A stretch of 64,000 nucleotides of DNA from Thecaphora thlaspeos (taxonomy: Eukaryota > Basidiomycota > Ustilaginomycetes > Urocystidales > Glomosporiaceae). Under the pieces are notes generated by a model that was given only the letters and a program-made list of their open reading frames with translations, did no database searches and had not been told where the DNA came from. The DNA is taken from assembly GCA_900291925.1 (NCBI GenBank), contig UWYS01000016.1, positions 186,001 to 250,000 on the forward strand. The letters are read 5' to 3'. Of the stretch, positions 52,089 through 63,997 are shown one piece after another. Within the stretch, counting starts at the first letter, position 1; each line of letters opens with the position of its first letter. The position numbers were made by a program, and so were the translations under genes.

Positions 52089-53674
52089 CTAATCATCACG
52101 ATACACGTTCTCCTCATGGAAGAAGACCAACACCGCCTCGCTGCCCCTGACCTTGATCTTGGCATCCTTACGTACACGCTCCACCTCAGTGCTACCCACC
52201 GCTTTGCCCAGAGGGAAACTCTGACCTGCCCACTTGACCTTTTGCGTATCGAGTTCATCTACGGACGGAGCCATCATTCTCTTCAACCAAACCTCCTTTC
52301 CTCTTGCGCATTCGGGGACGAGGTTCGAAAGGTCGAGGTGGACGGTATGATTTTGCGTCTCGTTTTCGCTGTAGTAGGGCTCCAAATTGATCGCGGCGAT
52401 ACGACGAAGTTTACCACTATCAGCCTCGAAGAAGGCGTAGCTCGAAAAGATGTCCTTGTCCAGGCCGACGGATGTGGGTAGGGAGGCGACACGTTCGTTT
52501 CGCAACGCTTCCGCTACGAAGAGCTGTCCAACGAATCCGGGATTGACGCGCGCTTTACCTCGTTTGCTCGAATCGACGGGGTAGAGGAGACTGAAGGCCG
52601 AGAAACCAGGCGTACCGTCTTCTCCGGCCGTGTTGCTCTGCTGGTCGCTCTGAAAGACGAGCGTAGCACCCTGGTGCAGCGTGACTTGCGATGCGTTTCG
52701 CTCGGCGTAGATCAGATCCGTATCGACGGTCCACAGCGCCTGCGCGAACGTGTCCGTCACGTTCTGCTTGCCGCTGCATGCGACGCTGTTGTACTCCCCT
52801 ATCAGCCATGACTTGCCCTCGGCCTGGGCGGCTCGAGCGGAGGGTACAATCTCGACGTCGGCGTACTCGACGAGGCGGGTATGGTTGAGGATGTTGGCGA
52901 TGGTGTCCAAAGCGTCGCGAGCCGGGTCGCAGGTGGCGAAGGCTTAGGAATGGATGGAATAGGCTCCCACCTGGTCGGCGCTATCGATACCGGCAGGGAT
53001 GAGGTCGGCCGGTCGGACGTACAATCCCGTCTTGTCGGTCGTCGCGGAAGAGGCCCACCACTTCTCCTTGCCCGCCTTGACCTCCGCATCGATACGACCC
53101 GTCCAGTCCTTCCACTGCTGCACGAACGCCGCTGTCGAGTTATCCCAGCGGGCAGGCGGGAAGTTGGTCGGCTCGTTGAAGAGTTCGAACTGTTTGATCT
53201 TGTCCGCCTGCATTTCCCAACTCGCCACTGCCAAGTCTCGCGCGATCTCATAGCTATCTTCCCGCTGGGAAGTTGTTCCACGACCTGTAGTAGCCCGGTC
53301 CTACCGTCGTCCTGTACACTCCGCCAGCTGCGTTGGTGGTCCTCACGACGTCCTCGGTGGCGTTGGGGTCGTAGATGAGCGAATCCTGCGTAATGCCACC
53401 CGGTCGAATAGTCGGTTTTCGCTCCTCGCTCCGTGAGGCGTTCGATGAGGGAGAGCGTAAGGTGGTTGGGCGAAGAGACGTTACCGACAAACTCGGCCCA
53501 GAAGGCGGGTTCGATGCTGAAAGAGGTAAAGGAACGAGAGTGCCCGATCGAGAGAGGCCGCGTGGGCTTGAAGAGCTTGCTGTAGTGCGTGCGCGAGGAA
53601 AGAGGACTGCAGAGCGCCGCGGGTGCGACGATCGAGGCGCCGAGCAGCGCGAAGGCGACAGTCGAGGATCTCAC
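52089..53674 (-). pseudogene. Broken GH79-type glycoside hydrolase (beta-glucuronidase/heparanase family)
   Basis: The sequence starts with a clear signal peptide (MRSSTVAFALLGASIVAPAA). It continues through SFTSFSIEPAFWAEFVGNVS, and ends with an intact stretch from about 52940 to 52089. The acid/base Glu motif FELFNEPTNF and the nucleophile motif SWLIGEYNSVA are both still present. Three lesions split the frame. A four-A run (TTTT at 53416-53419 on the plus strand) adds one base before PTIRPGGITQDS. A break near 53254-53265 has a stop, and about a dozen expected residues seem missing after SWNNFPAG. An in-frame TAA at 52946-52944 lies between VGAYSIHS and AFATCDPARDAL. No splice sites can remove these. 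An active copy would have acted on extracellular glucuronides. The first lesion alone could be a sequencing error, but three together argue for a pseudogene. Confidence 0.75.
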
Positions 53675-54706
53675 GGTCTGTCTGAGTCCAGGATCCGTGC
53701 AAGGGAGGCGCTGGGCGAGGGGAAATGTAGAGAAGATCTAGGAGGAACGGTGAAAGGAACAGGAGGAGGAGGAGTAGCTGCCATCAACCCCCCCCCTCTG
53801 AGTGGTCAAGAGGGGAAGGCTTTAGCTGCGTGCGCACCTCTCCACGCCGATCGACTAGGTAGCATGCAGTTGAGGTGCTCCTCCATGTACAAGTAGCAAG
53901 GGCGGCCGCTCGATGGATGTATGCGCACGCGCCGGTGCGGCGACGGCCGAAGCAGCGACATTGTACAAGGGAGGAGGATCGCATGGACCGTGTCGACACA
54001 TACCTGTATGTAAGCTGTCCAGCATCCTCTCGGCAACAATGTTCGACGCGGGGGATGATACTTAGTAGGGGTAGTCATCTGGCGTTGTACTGTAGCGTTG
54101 GTCTCGGAGATCAGTGACGTTTGACCGCAGAGAGATCCTAACGAGGAGGGAGAGGAGTGGAGAGATGGTGCCAACTTCAGTCAGCCTAAGGCGGGAAGCG
54201 ACCATGCAAGTGCGGAGGTAGGGCTGGTGGATGCGGGGGAAAGGGGGAAACGGACACGCTCGGCTCCTCACCTCACCTAGCGAACATGGCGCGAGATTCC
54301 CCGTCGTCACGTCGCCCGCATGGCAGCAGCAACAGCAGCAACAGCAGCAACACCCCGTCATCCATCGTCTCGAGCTGCGTCCCCCCCTGCCCTTCCCGCA
54401 CCCCACGCCATCACCTCCTTCGCTCCGCACGCCGCCCGTGGTCACATGACCCCTATCCCTTCCTCGCCTCAAGCTCCTGAACACGCTCAGATGGTACGCA
54501 CCTCGACGCCGCTGTACATCTAGCATCATGAGCAAGCCCACAAGCATCCAAGGTGCCGAGAGTCGGCGCTTCGCTCGTTTGCAGCTCACGTCCGGGGTAT
54601 AGATTCCGCCATCGACGTCACAAGGCGAGGTGCAGCAGATGGGCGCGGAAGCTACAGCAGCCGAGCGAGGTCTAGAGGCAGCGCGCCAGGGTGGCAATGA
54701 GCGCTT
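53675..54706. other. Gene-free stretch between the GH79 pseudogene and the ELMO gene
   Basis: About 1 kb holds the former promoter of the pseudogene and the ELMO 3' flank. It contains a CAGCAGCAA array at 54324-54350, which reads as poly-Gln or poly-Ser/Asn. No gene is supported. Confidence 0.45.
54324..54350. repeat. CAGCAGCAA nonanucleotide repeat (3 copies)
   Basis: Three exact 9-bp units lie in non-coding DNA downstream of the ELMO gene. Confidence 0.85.
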
Positions 54707-57489
54707 CTATAGATCCAGAAAGAAGAAATCAGTCGTCGAAGGTAACGCCGGCGGTGGGAGCGAGGTGGGCATGTCGATCTGTGCGTCGTCGACAAAGAGC
54801 AAGACACGCAACCAGGTCAGCTCGAAGCGCGCTTCCGGGCACGACAGCCACGGCACAGCGCCACCGCCCGTCACTCGTACTCACCCTTTCGCCGGTCAAG
54901 TCGAGCAGCTTCACCTTGACGCCGATCTCGGTGAGGATCTGGATGTACTCGGCCGTCTCCTTTGTGCTCACCACGCCGCCCTCGCCGCGCAGCATGTTGA
55001 GTCCGTCCGTCCACTCGCTGTACTGGCTCTGGTTGAGCGCCTGCAGATCCGCCAGCGAGATGTCCGGCGCCCGCAGCAGACTAAACACGAGGTGTTGATG
55101 GTGGTGCGACGTCGATGACGACGACGTCCCGTTGGCGGCAGAGGCGCCGTTGCTCGATGCCTCTGCACCCGCAGACGACTGGATGCTGACGTCGGTGACG
55201 AGGCTTAGGTCGATCCGTTCCGGCAGATCGTCCAGCCCGCCCCGAATCGGTCCGCGTTCGACCGCCTCGCAGTAATGCAGGTACTTCTTGTTCGGGCTCA
55301 GCCGGTAGAATCGCCAGCGCTTGCCGCCCATGTTGCTCGTCAACATGCCGCCGCCACCGACGCCTCCCACCGTGATCTGGATCGTGTTCCTCCTCTGCAA
55401 CCCCCCAGCTCCCCCCGCTCCAGCCGTGCCAGCGGCAGCAGCGGGGTTTCTGAACCACGCTCCCTCCAGCAGGCAGTGGATCCGCTGCTGCCGCACGAAC
55501 TCGTAGCTCTCCCGGTACAGCCGCCCGCGCAGATTGCGGATCGAGGCGCGGCTAGAGAAGTCGTCCTCCACCTCGAGCTCCTTCATCTGGCGGTCGCGCA
55601 CCGTCCGGTACTCCGACTCGAGAAAGTCGCGCTCGACGTCGTACCACGCCTTGTTCCGTTCGTCGCGCAGCGCCTCGGCCACCTGGCTGCGCACCAGCGC
55701 GGACACCCGCGGGAAGTCGGACGCGGCGGCCCCGCTCTCGTTCCAGATCCGCAGGAGAAAGCGCAGCGCGAGGTGATGCACCCTTTGGAAGAAGAGGAGG
55801 AATGGTAGAAAGGTGGCCGACGTCGTGTAGCCGCTCGCAATGTTCCAATGGTCGGCGAGGATCTCGGTCACCTCGATCGACGCCCGGCCGAACGGACACC
55901 GCCGCTCCTCGGGCCGGTTGATCTGCTCCTGGATGATCTTGGCGTACAGGTCTGGGTCTGCGCGAACGAACGACTCGAGGCAGTCGAGCCCGAGCCAGCC
56001 GACCCGGGCGAACTCCTTCGCCGCCGACTCGGAGGCAAAGCCGAGCCGCCGCCACTTGTACCGGGCCGTCGCCGCCGAAGACGACGACATCATCGCCAGG
56101 CCGCCGTTGGACGCGGCCATTTCGGCAGGTGCGTCGGTGATGCGGGCCTGGAGCCAGACGTACGAGAGCGCCGTGACGTGCCGCCTGTCGGTCGGCGTGA
56201 CGGGCGTCGTCATGCGGCGGCGGGCGATCCGAGCCGCGTTGCTCTGATACTCGAGGATCGACGACGATAGCTCGTCGCCACGGTTGGCATCCATCAATCG
56301 CGCCACCGCCTTGGGTGTTTCAAGCCGCTCGATCTCCGAGATAAAGTCTTCGAACAGGCTCTCGGTGACGTTGCGGATCAGGCTGTTGAGCAGGCTCAGG
56401 CTGTAGAGGCACAGGGTGGTGTCGGCGCTCCCGAGGCGGTGCACGAGCGTCTGAAGAAAGGTCGGCTCAGCCCTGATCTCGCGGTAGACGACCTCGAAGC
56501 CGTACTTGTACGCGTGCCGAGGCGCTGCTGCGGCGGCCGCGGGATCGACGCCGGCGCCCTCGCCCTCGGTCAGCACTCGACCCGCCGTGTCCGCCGGGGC
56601 ATCGAGCGGACCGGAGACGACGAGCTTTTTGAGGATCGCCGTAGCCGGGCGGCAGACGTTGATCCGCTCCTGCGAGACGAGGATGTAGACAACCTGGCGG
56701 CGGGGCAGCGGCAAGATTAGGGGGATATTAGGGGGATAGCGGGTGATGGAAGCGTCAGCAGGCGGAACAGTGGCGTAGCAGTACGTGCCTACTGAGATGA
56801 GGTGGCACGGCACGGCCGGGCGACGCGAGCGACGGCGGCGGGAGGCTCACCTTGGAGATAAAGTTGCCGTCGATGACGTCCCATCCCTGGTCTGTGCTCT
56901 CGATCATGTTCTGGCAGCTGGTGAGCGCGTAGGCGAGCGTGTTACCGACACCGTGCGTCTTTATGATGTGGAGCAGCTCGTTGAGGCCGCCGCGGGCGAC
57001 GAACTCGACGCTGAACGGTCTCTCGCGGATGAAGCGTTGGAGGGTGTAGGTGGCCATCTTGAGGACGCGTTCATCGCGCGACGAGAGCTTGTCCACCATC
57101 TCTACGGCCTCTATGGTGGGCGACGAGCTGAGCTTGAAGTTTGCGCCTGCCTCGATCTTGCGGGCCATGTTGCTGTCGTCTATGAGCTCCTCTGTCTCGT
57201 CGTCGCGCAAAGCAAAGAGGGCCGGCGGCTCCTGGACGCCGAGGTGGGCATTGGCGCAGAGCTGGCGGATAACGTCCTGTACGGGCAGGCTGGGGTCTAT
57301 GAGCGCCTTGATGGTGGAGTGCTTGTAGGAGACGAGGTTGATGCGACTGGCGGCGGCGGCGGCGGGCATCGGACGAGAGGAAGAGGACGACGAGGCTAGG
57401 TGTGAGGGATAGGCATCTCGCCGCTGTTGGCGGGCGTCATGGTTGCCGCTACGCGAGAGGCCCGACTGGCCGCGATCAGCGGCATACAT
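54707..57489 (-). CDS. ELMO/CED-12 family protein (partner of DOCK-type Rac GEF)
   Basis: Proposed exons 57489-56851, 56693-54885 and 54820-54707 encode about 853 aa; M41 at 57369 is an alternative start. The N-terminus contains the ubiquitin-like and armadillo regions of ELMO (SYKHSTIKALIDPSLPVQDV and NTLAYALTSCQNMIESTDQG). The ELMO domain follows at about residues 400-570, with YKWRRLGFASESAAKEFARV and GWLGLDCLESFVRADPDLY. A PH domain lies near 620-810 (GKRWRFYRLSPNKKYLHYCE). The end LPPPALPSTTDFFFLDL, in the last exon, matches the Pro-rich ELMO tail that binds the DOCK SH3 domain. ELMO-DOCK complexes activate Rac for actin remodelling and polarised growth. The last acceptor (CGAG) is unusual. 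Without that splice the frame ends at 54729 with an atypical sequence. Confidence 0.88.
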
Positions 57490-58374
57490 AGCGAAGATGT
57501 TGGTGCGCCCGGTGCTAAGGTGTCAGAGACAAGCTGGCTGGCGGACTTGGGTGCGGTAGGGCGTGTGCAGAGGCAGGGGGGCGAGCCCAAGGCGAAAAGG
57601 GCTGGAGGCGGAAGCGGGCTAGCGGGGCATACTTTGCTGGAGGCGAGGCGTCTGTGTCGACGTTGAAGAGAGGGCAGCAAGAGAGGGCGACTGCGGAGGT
57701 GCGAGACACCTGCTGAGAGGTAGGGCAGATGGTGGTCTGGAAGAAGGTCTGTGGAGGGAGAGGGAGGGGGAAGAGGGAAGAGGGAAGAGGGAAGAGGGAA
57801 GATCAACGCTGGCTGTAAAGAGCAAGCAGGCGTGAGAGCGCGGCGCTGGCCAGTGCGCGCCCAACGTGCGGCCCAAAGAGGCGAGCAGCCGCCTCCCGCT
57901 CCAGCCAAGCCCAGCCCTTGCACGCAACGCTCACTCGGCCGAACACACTCGGCCTCGCCCACCCACAAAGCGTTCCACTTTAAGCACGCCATATCGCACA
58001 GGAAGCGGCCCGATTCAACTGCGCCCATACCCGCGAGCACAGTGTATCGCAGAATTAGCAAGAGGTGGCGAATAAAGACAAGAGGGGGTATGTTGGACAA
58101 CCTCAGCCGTCAAACAGCTTCCAAAGACGATTCGACAACGTGTTAGTATAAGCGCCTCTTCGGCGATAAGGGAGGGAGCGTAATCGAGTGAGGGAGAGCA
58201 GGACACCTTGACGGCAGCCGAAAGCGTTCAAACGAAAGTGGCATAAAGCGACAGAGCGGACAACAGCAGGTTAAGCTTCGCCTCTCGAGGTCGCCAAGGT
58301 AAGGTAGACAGAGATACAGAGCGGCAAAGGGTGATCAGCAGAGCAGACGTGCCTACGAGCGACCGAGCGCCCAG
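57490..58374. other. Gene-free stretch upstream of the ELMO gene
   Basis: This 885-bp stretch is ELMO promoter and leader plus the 3' flank of the large disordered gene. It contains a GGGAAGA heptamer array at 57766-57800, pyrimidine-rich on the ELMO coding strand. No coding frame is supported. Confidence 0.45.
57766..57800. repeat. GGGAAGA heptanucleotide array (about 5 copies)
   Basis: About five GGGAAGA units (TCTTCCC on the ELMO strand) lie roughly 280-310 bp upstream of the ELMO start codon, and may form a pyrimidine-rich leader. Confidence 0.85.
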
Positions 58375-61300
58375 CTAGCGCTTGCGAGGCAGCCCACTGG
58401 GCGTAGGCAGGCCCGAGGGTCGCAGCGTCGACGGCGTCGGCAGGCGAGAGAGGTTCTGCAGGCTAGCCTGGTGCTTCAGAGACGACGGTCTCGCACCCCC
58501 GGACAGGGTCCGCGTTCCGCTCGGCCGGGCACTGGCGAGGGTGAGCGGCGGCAGCGGCGGCGGCGGCGTCGCCTCGTTGCTGAGCTTGGAAGGCGTCGAT
58601 GCATCGCCGACAATGGTGCTCTTGCCGCTCCTCCTCCTGACCGCTGCCGAGTCGAGCGACAGCGCGACAGGTGCTCTGGCCTTAGGTGGGACGATGTGGC
58701 GTGGCAGCGTCGAGGCCGGCGGTGGGACAAACGTGTTCGAGCTTCGGTCGCCGAAGCTCTTCATCTTCCGCAGCCACTGCTCGCCTGGCGCAGCGATGCC
58801 ACTGCTGCTGCTGCTGCTGCCGCCGGCGGGCTTTGGCTTGCCCATCGCTTGAGCGTGTCGGGCATACGCGACCGGAGGCGGCAGCGAGGGCCTCTGCGCT
58901 TTCTTGACGGCGTGCATCTGCTTGAACGAGGAGGGCGTCGCCGCCCTCGCCTCGATCGAAGAGGGTCGCGATGCTTCGGCCGGCATTGACGAGCCGCTGC
59001 TGCCGACGACCGACTCCGACGTCGAACGTCGGCTGGAGCTGAGCATGGGCAGGCCACTGGCTTTACGCTGGAGCGTCCGCGCAATGTTTGAGGATCGAGC
59101 AGAGGCTGTCGTCGAAGTCGCAGCTGGCTTCGCTGTCGTTTCAGTTGCAAGAGCAGGAGCAGTAGAAGCAGCGGTTTCGTCGTCTGCCGACATTGCAGTG
59201 AATACTCCTTCCGAATGGGGCACGACCACTGCTGACTCGGTCTTGCCGGTGACCGCTCGCTCCGGCTCGACAAAGCTTCCGCCAGACCATGAAGTCACCG
59301 TCGAGGCGGAGCTGTCGCGATCGTTTGTGCGGAATGTCGACCAGGCGTCGGAGCTGGCCATCGTGTTGGGCGTATCCTGGACCACCGGCGAGCTCTGCTC
59401 CAGGGCAGGCATCTCGGCTTCGACGGCCCCATCCGCACCGCCGCCGAGGCTGCTGCTGCTGCTGCTACCACTGGCCTCCTGTGCCGTTGGTACCGAGCGA
59501 ACGGAGCGGTCGAGCGGGCCATACCCCAAAGGGACACCGCCGGACAAGGCCGTCGCCAGCCGTATCGCCAGCCTCTGTCGGACCATCTCGGCAAGAACGT
59601 CGTTGGGACGGCGCTGCGGATCGTGGCCGCTCGTGCCGCAGGAATCGCTTACCGACCCGTGACCCAACGAGCTGAGAGGCCCCTGACCGTGGCCGGCAGA
59701 CGACACCGTATCTTCGGCCTCCCTCAGCACCTCGACTGCCTCCTCCGCCTCGGCGTTCGATTCCCTCCTTGCGGTCGCCAGAGACGGTGCGGCGAGCATG
59801 TGTGGGCGGCTGCGATCGCTGTGCCCACGAGGAGACAGCGAAGGGCCGATCGCCGCCCTTGCCCTGGCGTCCCGTGCCGAGATGTCATCGTCATCGTCAA
59901 GCAGACGCAGCGAGGAGTCGCCGCCCTCATCCAGCTTCGTAGAAAGGAGCGAGTCATCCCCATCCTCATCGCCACCGCCGGCGAGAGCTGAAAAGCTCAA
60001 GTCCGGGCTCGCCGACCTCAGCAACGCTAACCTCGAAGCACGGCCGGCGCGGCCTTCGCTGGAAGTGGCCGAGGTAACGGAGGCAGCAGCTGAGGCATCG
60101 CCTGGCGACGGCCGTCGCAGCGACGACACCCGGTTCTTGCCAGACTTGGCGGGCACCGAGCGAGGAAGCAGCAGCGGCCGGAGTTGGAAGTTGCCAGAGC
60201 TCCGGGTGGGCTGCGGCGTGCGGAACTGATGGCTCGGCCCGGCAGATGGGCTGTCAGAGTCGTCATCGTCACTCTCGCCCTCGGAGCTGGTCCAGCCGGT
60301 GCCGGCGCCGCTGTCGATGCGGCGACGGCGCGGCGACGTCGACGAAGCGTTTGCCGCCCTGCTAGCCCTCGGCGCTGAGCTGCGGGCGCGCAAGGGTATT
60401 GTCGCGATGGCCCTTTCACCGCTGCCGGACGGCTGCCCGGGCGAAGGTGTCGCCTCGCCGCGCCTCAGCTTCCGCTTGGCGCCACGGATCTCGAGGTTGA
60501 GAACGCCCGTGCGATCCGCCAGCTCCGCCAGCGGCGCCCCGACGTCAAGGTCGGATTCGTCGCTGCTGTCGCTGCTGTCCATGAGGACCTCTTCGTCCTC
60601 GGCGTCGGCGGCGACTGCGGTTGCGGACGTAGAGGCGACGGCGGCCCGGCCTGCCAGCGATGCGGTTGAGCGGACGCGCTGGAGGCCGACGTCGCTCTTC
60701 CGGGACGACAGGCGAGGGGCGCGCATGTGCGTGGCCTTGAAGTCCGGCGTCTCGAGGTCGATGCCGTAGGCTCGCGACAGGACGACCATCGTCTTTCTTC
60801 GGGTCGACGCTCTCCGACGCTGTGGAGGGAAGATCAAGGAGGTTGCAAGAGTCAAGAGAGGTGAGAACCCGGCAGGAGAAGGCGGCAAAGACGATCAGCA
60901 CTTCCGCTCACCAGACTCGGAGCGGCTGTGGACGCTGCCACCAGGAGGGACTCACCTTTTCCGCTGCTTGAGGCGTCTGCTCGAGGTCCGGGTCGGCGTC
61001 GTCCGCCGATCCGGCGTGCATCGGGATCATTGGGCGCTTGGGCGACGGCGGCGGCGTCGAGGCTGGCGACGTCTGCACGCAAAACTCGACGTAGACCTTG
61101 GCCGGGCCCGGCGATGGCCGTGCGCCTTGGTAGGGCGAGTACGGGTTGTTGATCCCTAGACCGACGGGCGAAGATCGCGCGGTCGGGATCGTCGATGTTC
61201 CGGTGCCGCTGCCGCCCCCTTCGACCTCGCGGTCTTCCTCGCCCACCGCTACGGGCCACCTGTTGGCCAGCTCGCCCATCGACATCGTCGAGGTGCTGCT

Positions 61301-63997
61301 GAGCCTGCTGCTCATGACCGTGTTCCGACCGCCCGACGGTTCGCCGAGGATACTGCTCTCGCGTCCAAGGGCCCTGGCCTCGCTGGTGGCGTGCTGATGA
61401 ATTTCGAAGGGCCGGTAGCTGAGCGAGGCGAACAGCTCTGACTGGCTCTCCCTCGCCCTCCGGGCAGCTTCGGCCTGTTCCATCTTGGCTCGAGCGCCAG
61501 CGGCCACCTCACGCAGCGATACCGGCCCGTGAGTCGCCGGTTGGCTGGAGCCCGAGGCGATCGAAAGCATCGAGGTCTGACGGGTCAGCGTGCTGTTGGC
61601 GCGCGCCACGATGCTCGACCACGTACCCGTACCGGTCAGGTCCCGTGGCTGCAGGCCGGCAGGGACGAACGGCGGCAGGCTCGGCGAGAACTCGTAGAAG
61701 GCGTAGGGATCCGACGGCTGCTGCTGATGTTGCGACTCGCCCGACGGCGACTGGGAGCCCGGCGGATGGAAGATCTGGCCAACTTGCAAGGAGCGAGAGC
61801 TGGAGGCGGACGCCTGGACCCCTTCCCGTACCGGCTGTTGCGATGATCGCGAATTAGGGCCGCGGCTGAGGGTAGCGCGCTGGTCTTCGAAGCCGAAGCC
61901 AGTCCGCTTTTGGCGTCGAGCCTGCTTGGTGCGTTTGCGTGGAATGTCGTCGACGTCGTCGAAGTCGTCGCCATCGTCATCCTCGTCAATGGTGGGGTCA
62001 ATCTCGGAGGTCGCCTTCTCGGCGCCGCCGTCTGCTGGGTGAATTCGCACCGTCGGCGCGCTGGACGAGGTCGGCAAAGGCCCGCACGTGGGCTGCGGTC
62101 CCGGTGCACCAATTCCACTAGCCCATCCGTTACTGCGGCTTGCTGACGCTACCGGTGTCAGCGATGCTGCTGCTGTTGCTGCTGACGCCCCTTCTAGCTT
62201 CACGGGCTCCTCCAGCAGCGCAGCACTACTGGTGAAAGCAGACGATGATGAAGCTTCTGCCTCGCGTTCTCCGCTGACACTGCTGCTGCCGCTCCAGTCA
62301 GGCGCGGCAGTGGAGCGAGCCACGACTTCCTGCAAGGCCAATTCCGCCTTTGACGGGTGCTCGCGCTCCTCTGCCGGACGTTCTGTCGTCTCCTTGGGCG
62401 GTGGTGGGGGTGCCGACGATGTCGTATCCGGACTGATGCTGCCGGTCTGCACCGGCGAGTTGCCTTGCGAGTCGAGCGACCACCTCACAGCCTTGAGGTC
62501 CAGGGCGACCACGAGCCCGTTGAGGCTCTTGCGCAACAGGCTCTTCCGCCTTTCCTCTTCTTTGCGCGCGGCTTCTGTGGAGTCGTGAGGTCTGGAGGAG
62601 GATGAGGCGGAGGCGCACGAGCGTGGCTGCGACGGCTGCGAGGGGGTGCGGCCAGCGGGCGATCTCGGTCCTAGGCCGACCCGGGCAATCTGGCCTGCAG
62701 AGACGGGGCTGGCCCGCTGTGCGACTGCTAGCACACCCTGCCTCGCCGTCATTTCGAGGACGCCGGAGTGGTTGCTGTCGCCATCGCTGCCTGCTACGTC
62801 GTCATCGTCGCCAGGCCGGCGGGCGTGAGTTCTCACCGTTGCCTCCTGCTCCACCTCGTCGACCTCCTCCGTCATGCCCTCCATCGCGCCGCTGCCGAAA
62901 CATGGACGTCGTTCGGCCACAGTCGAGGTGAAGGCTTCGTCGGATGCACCAAACGTACTGGGCCTGCGCGGCGACCGGATAGGCGAAGAGCGTCTGCCAT
63001 TGCTCGATCTCGAGGCGGACCTGGAGGAAAAGTGGCGCTCCGCCTTGACGCGGCGCTGCTGGCCGGTAGCGCTGCCAGGACGGCTGCTGCTGCTTCTTGC
63101 CGAGCGCGGCGAGAGAGGGCCGCCGGCCGGCGGTGGGAAGAAGGCCGAGATGCGACGGATGGATGAGATCTCGTCGGCCGACTGGTCGCTCAGCTCGTTG
63201 TCCGAGAGCCTGCTCGAGGAGCGCGTCGAGGAAAATTTGCCTCGCACCGAGGCCGCCACAAAGCTGTCGGTGCTCCACGCTTCGAGATGGGACGATCGGC
63301 TCCAGGCTGGCCAGGCGGGCGAGCCCGGGCTCCTGAGGCTGACTGGGGAGTGGAGCGGCTTCGGCGGAAGCGGGAGGTCAGGCGGCGGGCCCAAGGGTCT
63401 CGAAGTCGTCGATAAGGTCGAGCGGACCGAGGAGGCGGTTCCGGGCCGCGCGAGCCGGGCGCCGGACTGCCTCTTGTTGGCGCGGCTGTCGCTGCGCTGC
63501 GAGGAGGCCTTTCGCGAGGCGTGATCGGAGCTCTCGTCGAGGGTGAGGAGGGTGTGGACACTATGGGAGTCGTCCTCGTCTTCTTGCGAGTTTGTGTCAA
63601 TTGACGTCGAGGTAATCGAGCTGGTCGTCTGCAGCGAGGAGTTCGAGTGACGCAGAGCGTGACTATTGTCGCGCGTAGCTATCGGAGCTTCGACGGCCAG
63701 AGGACGGCAGGGCTCCCCTGGCGTCGAGGGGAAGGCCGAGAGGTGGCCGAGGACTGTGCTCTCGCTGTCATCTTCGGTCTCGCTGGCCCTGTGGTCGCCA
63801 AACTTGGCTTCCCGGCACCCCAGGACCTCCTCTTCATCGTCTGACTCATCCTCTTCGACGTTGACCCATGAGAAGCGATCCTCGCAGCCGCCGCCAGGCA
63901 CGTGCAACATCGTCGAGGCGGGACTGCCGTCGCTGCAACTTAGGAGAACCTGCGGCGTCTGACGTTGCGGTGCCTCTCGCCGCTTGGCCTGCCTCAT
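58375..63997 (-). CDS. Very large disordered Ser/Arg/Pro-rich protein of unknown function (two exons, 5' end possibly beyond the window)
   Basis: Two long open frames are joined by an intron 60955-60820 (GTGAGT donor, CCACAG acceptor) that keeps phase. The result is exons 63997-60956 and 60819-58375, about 1828 aa. Without splicing the first frame would stop 16 codons later and the second would need its own start inside the intron. I do not recognise the family. The protein is dominated by Ser/Arg/Pro, with short acidic clusters (VNVEEDESDDEEEVLG near the start; DEDDDGDDFDDVDD near 61960-62000) and a basic NLS-like RKRTKQARRQKRTGF next to it. More conserved-looking islands are PAKVYVEFCVQTSPASTPPP just before the intron and VVLSRAYGIDLETPDFKATH just after. 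The ATG at 63997 is 3 bp from the window edge, so the true start may be upstream. Confidence 0.7.

Noticed and set aside
51698..52258. A 186-codon minus-strand open frame after the GH79 pseudogene
   Set aside because: It overlaps the conserved end of the GH79 sequence in another frame and shows no domain.
54729..54884. An ELMO protein ending by reading through the last intron
   Set aside because: The spliced end restores the family's Pro-rich, aromatic tail; the read-through end has no family character.
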